Of a DNA stretch of 64,000 bases, positions 53,861 to 64,000 are shown one piece after another. Below the pieces are notes generated by a model. It was not told the origin of the DNA, searched no databases, and worked only from the letters and a program-made list of their open reading frames with translations. Each line of letters opens with the position of its first letter. Within the stretch, counting starts at the first letter, position 1. The stretch comes from Emiliania huxleyi CCMP1516. Its lineage: Eukaryota; Haptophyta; Isochrysidales; Noelaerhabdaceae. The stretch covers positions 2,474,873-2,538,872 of the forward strand of contig NW_005202428.1 in NCBI RefSeq assembly GCF_000372725.1, in the 5' to 3' direction. The position numbers and the translations under genes were made by a program.

Positions 53861-54706
53861 TCATGAAGAGCCCACCGAAGCGCCGCCGCGGGAGTACCGC
53901 CCCCGCAGATACTCGACAATGTCGGCGCTCTCGGCCAGCTGCACGCCGCTATTTGGGTCGAGCAAGAAGGGGCATTGGCTCGACCCGCCCGTGAGTATTT
54001 TGAGCTCCTCGCGGCGCGGGCTGCCCTTGCCGGCGGAGCGGAGCTCGTACGGCAGGTCGAGCTCGCAGAGCACCTGAAGGAGAAGGGAGTGGGATGCTAC
54101 CAGCTGCGGGGAGAGGGCGGCGGTGGGGCAGCGTGCGGCCCGCGCCTCTCTCACAAGGCGGCAAAATTGGTTGCCCTCGTACGAGTAGAGGACGAGCGGC
54201 CGGTCGGGCGGGGCCGGCAGAGCAGACTTGTCGACCAGCCCCCCGCGGCCGAGGCGCAGCGCAGAGGCGACGAAGCCGGTGCCGACGCCCGGCACGTCCA
54301 CGGTTGCGCCGTACTTTGCAATCAGGTGGCGGCAGATTTCTTCCGACTCAAAGAGCCGAGTATCGCCGTCGAGGAGGAAGGGCACCTGCACATTACTCCC
54401 GGCGGCGGCGGCGTACTCGGCGAGAGCGTCGCGGGAGCGAGAGCCGCGCGCGGACGGGACGAGGTTGACGACCATATCGAGCTCGGTTGCAACCTCTCGC
54501 ACACGTCGGCAGAAGTGGCAGCCCTCCATGTCGTACAGCGTCGGCGGCGCTTGGTCTGTCTGGCCGCCGCGGCTGCCCTCAGTGACCGTCACACCTCGAG
54601 GCAGGCGTGCAATGGAGGCAAACCCGCTGGTGAGGGTGTCGAGAGGCGTGAGGTTCGGCACAAGGGCGGCAACAGCCGCAAAGGCAAAGGCTGGTGAGGG
54701 TGTCAT
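53861..54706 (-). CDS. Tandem thioredoxin/GST-N-domain protein, CHFC form (block B)
   Basis: Copy of 35031-35876. One G-to-T difference (plus strand, near 54516) changes the first domain's CPFC to CHFC. The change lies between the two cysteines and so could shift the redox potential, as the residues inside CxxC do in other thioredoxin-fold proteins. Upstream, block B has 39 extra bases before the MITE. Confidence 0.82.
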   Translation of the reverse strand: MTPSPAFAFAAVAALVPNLTPLDTLTSGFASIARLPRGVTVTEGSRGGQTDQAPPTLYDMEGCHFCRRVREVATELDMVVNLVPSARGSRSRDALAEYAAAAGSNVQVPFLLDGDTRLFESEEICRHLIAKYGATVDVPGVGTGFVASALRLGRGGLVDKSALPAPPDRPLVLYSYEGNQFCRLVREARAARCPTAALSPQLVASHSLLLQVLCELDLPYELRSAGKGSPRREELKILTGGSSQCPFLLDPNSGVQLAESADIVEYLRGRYSRGGASVGSS

Positions 54707-54765
54707 TGCACGTCTGCTATGGCTGCAGCACTGTCAAGCTCTCCAACCGCGGCAGAAGGCAGGCA

Positions 54766-54935
54766 GGGTTCGGACTTTTTGCGGGGTATGGTATGTGCCA
54801 CGAGACAATTTCCCCCCCGCCTGCTGACAGACCTACTTGGGGGTATGGTAGGGCTAGTCTTGGGCGGTCGGGACCAATGATCCCCTCTTTGGGCCGCGAG
54901 GGTACCATACCATACCCCGGAAAAAGTTGGAACCC
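54766..54935. mobile_element. Small MITE-like element (block B)
   Basis: Counterpart of 35899-36072, about 5 bp shorter. Confidence 0.65.
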
Positions 54936-55149
54936 AGTGCGGGAGAGAAGAAGAAGAATTCTAGGTCCCAAAGAATTGCAGAACAGCTGAGTCGACTCCC
55001 ATCCTCCCATCCCTCCCTGGGTTCTCTGTTTTCTTTCTTCCCCCCCTCCCTTGGGTTCGCTGTTTTCTTTCTTGTTACTTGTATCCCTCCCTTGGGTTTT
55101 CTCTTCTCTTCTCTTCTCTTTCTTTCTTTAAAGGCTGAGTCGTCCCAAA

Positions 55150-55605
55150 TCAGCAGTTCACCCTCGGGTATATGTTCGTAAGAACCACATACACTGAAAA
55201 TCCTGCTCGCTGCAGGTGGGGGCGACCTTGTGGTCCTCTCCCATCCGCCATCCTCCCTCGTTTGGGACGTCTGTTTTGATTCTTTTTTTCGAGGTTCCCG
55301 TCCCTTGGGCTGTCTTGGAGTACTTGTCTGTTTTCTTTCTTTTCTCGATGGCCCCCGGAGAGTGACTCTCCGAGAAAGCAGCCGTTCCAACGGCAGACGA
55401 GGATGAAGAGGAGGAAAAGCCCGTGGTACAGCACTTCGACGCGGTCGCCGAGGCTCAGTTTGAGACGTAGCGCGGCAAGGGACAGAAGGAGCGCAGCCGC
55501 CATAGGCCAGCTGCCGCCGCGGCAGAGAGATGCCATGGCAATTGAGCGACGAGGCCGACGGTTTTGGTTGATCGCGAAAACGGACGTAAGTACCGCTCGT
55601 TTCAT
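55150..55605 (-). CDS. Membrane protein lacking the EF-hand half (block B)
   Basis: Shares the N-terminal membrane part with 36288-37121 (MKRAVLTSVF to CFLGESLSGG). After that, about 520 bp of block A is replaced by about 130 bp of pyrimidine-rich sequence (55220-55350), removing both EF-hands. The last residues (FSVYVVLTNI) are read in another frame from shared sequence. Probably a damaged allele or copy. Confidence 0.5.
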   Translation of the reverse strand: MKRAVLTSVFAINQNRRPRRSIAMASLCRGGSWPMAAALLLSLAALRLKLSLGDRVEVLYHGLFLLFILVCRWNGCFLGESLSGGHREKKENRQVLQDSPRDGNLEKKNQNRRPKRGRMADGRGPQGRPHLQRAGFSVYVVLTNIYPRVNC

Positions 55606-55745
55606 GGGCCGGCGGTACGTCAATGAATAATAAAGAATTAACGGTGGCTACGTGCGGCTGCGGCTGCGAGAGGGGCTGCCGTCGATGACTAGCCACACCA
55701 CCTCCTCCGGCAAGTCCTTTCGCCGCCAAAGCGCGTACGTACCGA

Positions 55746-55762
55746 CCGGTATTACACGTACG
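55746..55762. other. Empty insertion site of the DIRS/PAT-like element
   Basis: CCGGTATTACACGTACG is continuous here. In block A the same sequence is split between 37280 and 47206 by the element, with no bases duplicated or lost. Confidence 0.95.
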
Positions 55763-56227
55763 TACGAACCATGGTACGAACAAAAGCCGTTCTTGCCCCG
55801 CCGCGGTACGTTTACACGCGCCTGAAAGCGATAACTCGGGCGCCGTTCAAATTAAACCCAACATGCAACAACTGCACGCGCTCAAATTAAAACATCAGAA
55901 AGTCAGGACCTTAAATACGAGCGTCATTTTGTATGCCCACCCACCCTTGTTCGTGGGGACCCCCCCGCCGGTCGGTGGCCTGCCCCCGAGGTGGACCGGA
56001 CCCCCCCTCCGGTCGGTCGCTCTCTCGGCGGCGGGAGGTGTGACGACCGACCCCCCCCTCGGTCGGTGTCCTTGCCGTGAGCCCCCTCAAACGCTCTCTC
56101 TCCCTCCTTCTCGCCATGCCGCCACGGGCGCTTCGAAATCGCCGGTTTTCACTATGAAAACTAGTTACGCAGCCAAGCGCCAAGGAGACTTCTTCGCCGA
56201 GGCCCGAGCAAGCCCGACCCCACACAT

Positions 56228-56473
56228 ATGTGGAGCATCTACGCAGTCGCAGGCGGCCTGGTCCTGCTTGCCGTCTCGCTTTGTACAAGCTCTGGTCGCG
56301 CTCAAGCGGCTCGTCAACGGGTACAGTGTGTCGCCGGCGAAGCTAATCGTATGGACGACGACGACCAGAGTGTGGACATGGACCAGCTCGTGTTCCGACC
56401 CAATCCTGAGCGTCTCGGTCTCGTGTCTCGAGCTCAGCCGCCACTCGGACGACGATCGACGAGGAGTGATTAG
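56228..56473 (+). CDS. Possible small membrane protein (block B)
   Basis: Copy of 47680-47925; no difference seen. Confidence 0.35.
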   Translation: MWSIYAVAGGLVLLAVSLCTSSGRAQAARQRVQCVAGEANRMDDDDQSVDMDQLVFRPNPERLGLVSRAQPPLGRRSTRSD

Positions 56474-56842
56474 ACGGGGAGTGAGAGCGAGAGGGCGCTT
56501 GGTCTCTGTATTTCGAGATACTAATTTATTCACAGCTGCGGCGAGCGTGTGCGGTGTGTGTGACCCTCGAGCCAACCCGACCGACCCCCCCTCGGTCTGC
56601 GCTCCGAGCGACCGACCGGACCCCCCCTCCGGGCCGTCCGGTCTGCGGTCTTCCGCGGCCCGCGTCGACCCCGGACCCCCCCCCTGCGGTCGGTCGGTCT
56701 CTGCGCTGGGCGCTCAAACCGCAAACTCGGCCTGTTCACTACAAGATGACGCTCGTATAACTAGGACATTTTAATCACACACATCACGTCTGAAGAAAAT
56801 AGGTGGGCGCACACTAATACAAAAATGAAGCTGTGGCTCCCG

Positions 56843-59694
<2,852 letters not shown>

Positions 59695-59699
59695 GCTCC

Positions 59700-60439
59700 G
59701 TGCCTCGCCTCGCGAAAGATCGTCGCGAGGCGTGGAGTGGCGTCAGAGCAGGGGACGCCGTGCGCCGCGAAACGGCCGACAAATCCAGATTTTTTTTTCA
59801 GCTTAGCCTTCGATGTTATGAAACAACGCAAGGCGGACATGGCATATCGCTCTCGGGCCCACAGACATCCCGCACACTCGCCGCACACCCGCCGCCCCCG
59901 CGCGCGCCCCACCCCGGCCGGGAGAGAGGGGAGTGACAGTTTGGGACGGCGACAGCCCGAGTATGTTGAGTCCTGGCTCAACAACGCAGGGTTCAAGAGG
60001 GGGTGGTCCGGCTCACAAGTCCGGCTCACGCGCCTCGAGCTGACCATCTACCGCACTGAGCACTTCCGCCCCCTCGCTCCCAACCCATCCACCCCGCCCC
60101 GGGCCGCGCCGCGCGATCTCGGGCGATCTCGCGCTATCTCGGGCGATCTCGGGGCCGCGCCGCGCTATCTCGGGCGATCTCGGAGCGTCGCTCGCGCGGC
60201 GTCACACCTGCTCAAAAAGGAAGGAGGTTGGAGGCAGGAGGTCACGCCCCATCCAGAGCGCCGTCGTCGCCGGGTTTTTTTTTTGCTTTACTATCTAGAT
60301 ACTCGCGCGTTCCAAGCAAGTAAACTCCGACGCGCCCGTGTGGGGCGGCGCAACCGCCTGTATCGGCCCATACGATCGTGGTGTGATTCCCCTAATTAGA
60401 CGATGTGATTTGAGATTTTTGCAATCCAAACAACTCAAC
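59700..60439. other. Intergenic; intron-like repeats but no gene identified
   Basis: A 10-bp repeat GATCTCGGGC (60112-60185) resembles those inside introns elsewhere, hinting at an unrecognised spliced gene. The plus-strand frame around 59990-60090 (RLTRLELTIYRTEHFRPL) looks mildly protein-like. From 60415 it becomes the dispersed repeat hosting hAT-like copy 2. Confidence 0.35.
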
Positions 60440-60625
60440 CTGAGTTGGCAAGGTAAGGGGAATGAGGCTCGGAATGCGTTCTCAGAACGTTCAGAACACC
60501 GGCCGCTGGGCCCGCCTGAGGCGCTGAGACCCGGAGCCTCTCTCTCGGCACTAGCAGCAGACAGGCACAGGGACAGTGACGCGGCTCATCAGTCCTCCCT
60601 CAGCCCGACCTCGGACGGAAGACTA

Positions 60626-61980
60626 GGGATCCCTTATATAGATGTTAAGTGTGGGTTAAGAGGGAGATTCGCGCGAGCTGCGGGACCGCCGGGACGGCGG
60701 GCGGGTGATTGCGACTCGCCGCCGCTTTTGGCGACTTTTGGCGACTTTTGGGACGCGCGATCGACCGGCCGAGAACGATATGGCGGGTGAGGCCGTCACG
60801 GCCATGATCGTGGCTGACGACGGCGGCGACGACCCCCTGGCGGACCGCCGCGAGGACCGGGAGGCGGCGGCGGAGCGGGAGAGGAAGGCGAAGGTGGCGA
60901 AGCTCAAGGCGCAGACGGCGAACGCGATGGAGGTGGTGCGGACGCAGCAGGCCGCGAAGGAGCGGGGAGCCTTCGACGAGGCGGCTCTCACTGCGAACGA
61001 GGTCGCGGGAGCGCCGGTGAAGGGCACCTCCGCCATGGTCAAGAGCATCTTCGATTCCCGACGCGATGGCAAAGATTGGAAGATGGTGCAGCGGCGCGAG
61101 CAGCGGAAGACCCAGACCGGCGCGGGCACTGCCGCGCAGGTTCTGGCGGGCCTGGAGACGGTGGCGGCGTCGGCAATGGAGATGTACCAGAAGGACGGCG
61201 CGGACGCACTCACGGTGACGGATGCGCACGCGGTGCTGGTGAATGACGTGGCGCTGAAGCAGGGCATGCTGGCCATCTCGTCGAAGGCGAGGTCGAACTA
61301 CCCGCAGTTCGTGTCGTGGCTGGCCACATTTGCCACGTTTGTGCAGTGCTTCTTCCCCTGCGGCTGGCGGCACAATTTGCCTATAGATGGGAGCGGAGGG
61401 AAGGCGATTGCCATCCAGCCGAAGCCGGTGGTGCTTTACCTGGCGATGGTTGCCAACGGCCTGGTGCCGATGGGCGGGTTCGTGTGCGACTTCGAGGACG
61501 GGTCGGCGTCGTTCGCTGCACGAGGGATGAAGGTGCCGCACTCGAAGAAGAAGCCGTCGGGCGGGAAGGACAACTTCACGATGAAGACGATCGACCTCTT
61601 TTTTGACGGGCTGAGCGGCTGGTCGCGCGCTCACAATGTGCTGGCGCCGCAGGACGACCCGGAGTGGAAGGTGATGATCAAGGCGATGAGGAAGGTGTGC
61701 AACGTGCGGCTGGATTCAAACCGGCCCTACAAGGCGGCGGCGCTGTGCCCGGTGACCGTGGCGTCGCTGATGTCGACCCTGTCGGTGACGAATGCGGGGG
61801 ACGTGAACTTCGCCGCCGTGATGGCGCTGGGGCTGGCGTTCTGGATGCGGCCGAACGAGTGGTTTTTCCTCGACGTGGAGTGCTTGGCATTTGTGGAGAT
61901 GCAAGGCATGGAGCTGCTGCACATCCTGTTTGTGATCTCGAAGGCGGACGAGTTCAGCTCGGGAGTCGTGCGAGGATCCC
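60626..61980. mobile_element. 1,355-bp insertion flanked by TA, with GGGATCC ends
   Basis: Copy 1 reads GAAGACTACAAAGG (11717-11730). Copy 2 reads GAAGACTA, then 1,355 bp, then TACAAAGG. A TA pair is thus present on both sides (60624-60625, 61981-61982). The insertion starts GGGATCCCTT and ends GAGGATCCC, giving a 7-bp inverted end. TA duplication with short inverted ends suggests a cut-and-paste DNA element, yet its gene is tyrosine-recombinase-like. Class unresolved. Confidence 0.75.
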
Positions 61981-62000
61981 TACAAAGGTCGCAGGAATGA
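60780..62000 (+). CDS. Tyrosine-recombinase-like protein, apparently truncated
   Basis: Start MAGEAVTAMIVADDGGDDPL. A charged coiled-coil N-terminus is followed by a helical core-binding region (YPQFVSWLATFATFVQCFFP, KPVVLYLAMVANGLVPMGGF) and the first part of a catalytic domain (FAAVMALGLAFWMRPNEWFF, with the Arg that starts the recombinase active site, then LLHILFVISKADEF). The frame leaves the insertion at 61980 and stops 18 bp later in the host transposon, so the His-x-x-Arg and Tyr parts are missing. It resembles Crypton or integrase-type genes of algae. Likely a non-functional fragment. Confidence 0.55.
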   Translation: MAGEAVTAMIVADDGGDDPLADRREDREAAAERERKAKVAKLKAQTANAMEVVRTQQAAKERGAFDEAALTANEVAGAPVKGTSAMVKSIFDSRRDGKDWKMVQRREQRKTQTGAGTAAQVLAGLETVAASAMEMYQKDGADALTVTDAHAVLVNDVALKQGMLAISSKARSNYPQFVSWLATFATFVQCFFPCGWRHNLPIDGSGGKAIAIQPKPVVLYLAMVANGLVPMGGFVCDFEDGSASFAARGMKVPHSKKKPSGGKDNFTMKTIDLFFDGLSGWSRAHNVLAPQDDPEWKVMIKAMRKVCNVRLDSNRPYKAAALCPVTVASLMSTLSVTNAGDVNFAAVMALGLAFWMRPNEWFFLDVECLAFVEMQGMELLHILFVISKADEFSSGVVRGSLQRSQE

Positions 62001-62115
62001 TCAGAACGGCATCCAGGCGGCACCGGCCCTACGACTCGGACCGTGCCACAGCCCATCCCCCCAAGCGCCAAGGCAGCCCACCGCCCACCGCCCGGCCCCA
62101 GCCGGTCCGACCTCT

Positions 62116-62538
62116 TCACACGGCGACGATTGCGCCGCCGGCCGCCGCTGCCAGGGCCGCCGCCTCCGTCGGCGCCAGAACAGGCTCGAGCAGCAGCCAC
62201 GACTCGTACTCTGCCGACGGCGAGCCGTCGTACATCGACGACTCGAGCGAGAGGTCCGTCGCCGCGCCGTTGTCAACGTCGAACTTGGCGACGAAGTTGA
62301 CGCGGTCACGCTCGATCGTGCGCCGGCCGTCGTTCACCTTGGCCGTAACCGTGCCCACGCACCAGCCGTAGTGCTCGAAGCGGACCATGATGCGCTGCTC
62401 GATGAGCGCGTCGCTGGCCGGGTTGGTCGGGTCGAGCTGCTCCTCCGTCGGCGAGGCCGCGACAACCTTGAACCCGTCCGGCACGAGCAGCGGCGCCTCC
62501 ACCATGCCCAGCACGTCCCCCGCGTCCTCAAAGGTCAC
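62116..62538 (-). CDS. Protein carried by hAT-like copy 2 (beta-rich domain)
   Basis: 140 codons. MVRFEHYGWCVGTVTAKVND, RDRVNFVAKFDVDNGAATDL and SAEYESWLLLEP form a compact beta-rich pattern. I recall this pattern in many unannotated algal proteins near mobile elements (Tudor/chromo-like in spacing). It is not a transposase. Copy 1 keeps only its C-terminal half. It may be a captured chromatin-binding domain or part of a larger transposon protein. Confidence 0.45.
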   Translation of the reverse strand: MTFEDAGDVLGMVEAPLLVPDGFKVVAASPTEEQLDPTNPASDALIEQRIMVRFEHYGWCVGTVTAKVNDGRRTIERDRVNFVAKFDVDNGAATDLSLESSMYDGSPSAEYESWLLLEPVLAPTEAAALAAAAGGAIVAV

Positions 62539-62736
62539 GAGTGGCTCCTCATGCTCCGCTTCGGGTATTTTTCGGGGATACCTGAGAATTCTCGGGTATA
62601 CCCGGGTTTTACCCGGCCGGCCACCTGGGTCGGTCCGAGGGTGTTCCAGGAATGATCAGAATGGCGAGGGCCAGAACGTGTTACATGTACATGCACTAGT
62701 CAGAACGGACCCCAGTTGCCGATCCTGCCAACTCAG

Positions 62737-62895
62737 ACTCTAACACTCACACGTCATTTATTTGGGGCCTGGAGCCCCTGCAAAGTGAAGTTTATGGTGG
62801 TGCCCCTGCAGACTGATCTTTATGGGGGTTGCCCTGTTCACGCGCGCGCGAGACGTGCAGACAGGGTTGCCAGGTGAGAGCGAAGTTGTTTTTTG
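62737..62895 (+). repeat. Dispersed repeat (host of hAT-like copy 2), right part
   Basis: Matches, inverted, 12344-12412 and 11440-11525. It has about 55 bp extra (CAAAGTGAAGTTTATGGTGG and following) relative to that copy and shows the empty site for copy 1. Confidence 0.75.
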
Positions 62896-63175
62896 TATTT
62901 GTGTATTTGTCCGTTCTCGACCCTTCGACTGTCCGTGCGTGTGATCACTAACTCTCTTGATTCGCGGGAAGGCGACACGCGCTGATGAGGGATGCTCTGT
63001 CATCCTTTGAGACTGGGAGCGCGCGCAAGCGCACACAACAACGGCTCACGACGCACGCCCACACAAAAGAAAATCCCTAGCACAGGACGGTCGCATCCGA
63101 GAGTTGAGAGTTCGAGACGTGTCGAGACGTAGCAATCGATCCCGACCGTGATCCCGGACCGTGAGTGAGTGTGGT
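62896..63175. other. No feature seen
   Basis: Unique sequence between the dispersed repeat and the TG microsatellite; no ORF or motif stands out. Confidence 0.4.
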
Positions 63176-63362
<187 letters not shown>

Positions 63363-64000
63363 GTGTGTTATACTCACTCACTCCCTGATCCTAGAGAGGA
63401 GCGCAAGCGCACACCTCTCCCTCTGGACAGGTGGTGGCCCGCCACAAACACGACACAAGCCCCGATTACGCTCGAGACGCGGTGGAAAAAAGAGATGTGA
63501 AGGGATTTTTGCTGCGAAAAATGCGCCGAGGAGCGCCGGCGTGGTGTCGCATGAGAAAAGGCACATGATCACACAGCGCCGACTGGTGTGTCTGTGTGTC
63601 TCACGCCTCACACCGCTCCGACAGAGCAAACATACATGCGTACAAGCTCCTAGAGCTGGACGCGATGTGTGAGGCTACCGCAAAACCGGCCTTTCGTTTC
63701 GCGCACCTCTCGCCTCCCCTGCCTTGCGGGCTCCTTGACAACAGCTCCACCTTGAGTTCTCCCGCTCCGTGCCCGCACTCCCGCGCAGCCCGGGTCTTGT
63801 TCATTGCTTGCTGCTCCCGCCGAGGGACCGGACGTCACCCTGGTCTGGAGACCACGTCAGACCACACCGGCCTTGGGATTTGGCGCGTATCCCGGCTGCT
63901 GCCCGTCCTCAAAGGCAAAGGGAACCTGTACATGACCAGGGGATTGGTGTGAGGGCGGGGTCTCCAGAGGCACGTTTAGGACCGAGTTTGGCGCCACGCC
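63363..64000. other. No gene recognised at right end
   Basis: Neither strand shows a protein-like frame or an RNA gene. Confidence 0.4.

Larger units (their letters stand above)
60440..62736. mobile_element. hAT-like DNA transposon, copy 2 (contains a nested insertion)
   Basis: Ends CTGAGTTGGCA (60440) and its complement (ending 62736). The right flank is ACTCTAAC (62737-62744); the left flank is ACTCAAC, the same 8-mer minus one base. The undisturbed target CAACTCTAACACTC is found inverted at about 12385-12402. Without the nested insertion the element is about 940 bp. It has subterminal GGAATGATCAGAAYGGC copies as in copy 1, and a minus-strand ORF at 62116-62538. Confidence 0.85.

Noticed and set aside
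60626-61980. Possible piggyBac insertion
   Set aside because: The flanking sequence is TA, not TTAA, and no DDE-type transposase is seen.

Overview
This is nuclear DNA of a GC-rich eukaryotic microalga. Genes are broken by many very short introns (about 50-200 bp). GC-AG splice junctions are common, introns are filled with 10-11 bp tandem repeats, telomere-type TTAGGG arrays occur, and one protein carries a signal-plus-FVAP leader typical of algae with a red-derived secondary plastid. A haptophyte such as Emiliania (Gephyrocapsa) huxleyi fits best; a pelagophyte is the main alternative. The species is inferred, not proven.

Layout. 1-1228: lipin-type phosphatidate phosphatase, minus strand, cut by the window edge. 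1229-4981: repeats, a 100-N gap, one doubtful ORF and duplicated promoter-like blocks. 4982-21871: amino-acid/auxin-permease-type transporter, a conserved unknown protein, a Gly-rich membrane protein, a thioredoxin-fold PDI-like protein without its CxxC, a small one-helix membrane protein, a PEP-synthase-like phosphotransferase with about 15-20 introns, and mitochondrial ribosomal protein mL43. A non-autonomous hAT-like transposon sits at 11526-12343. 21900-24250: GGTTGA-rich repeats around a foldback element with TGTAGAG-array arms. 24341-30000: TPR plus metallo-beta-lactamase fusion, MAPEG protein, plastid-targeted Gly/Tyr-rich protein. 30610-31592: subtelomere-like satellite and two interstitial telomeric arrays.

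31812-50539 (block A) and 50642-about 58980 (block B) are near-identical copies in tandem, separated by a 100-N gap. Each holds a type II membrane protein, a REEP/HVA22 protein, a tandem thioredoxin/GST-N protein, a membrane protein (with an EF-hand only in A), a small membrane ORF and a PKA-like kinase. They look like two haplotypes placed end to end. Block A alone carries a 9,925-bp tyrosine-recombinase retrotransposon (DIRS/PAT type, 37281-47205). Block B preserves the empty site.

59700-62736: a second hAT-like copy with a different insertion, flanked by TA, nested in it; that insertion carries part of a tyrosine-recombinase-like gene. 62737-64000: a dispersed repeat and a TG microsatellite.

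Most notable points: (1) the DIRS/PAT-like element encodes a cytosine-C5 DNA methyltransferase, RT/RNase H, a PHD-type finger and a tyrosine recombinase in one ORF, and its insertion history can be read base by base; (2) about twenty host introns begin with a copy of the start of the next exon, so almost every intron looks born by local tandem duplication; (3) nested DNA transposons with exact empty sites elsewhere in the window.
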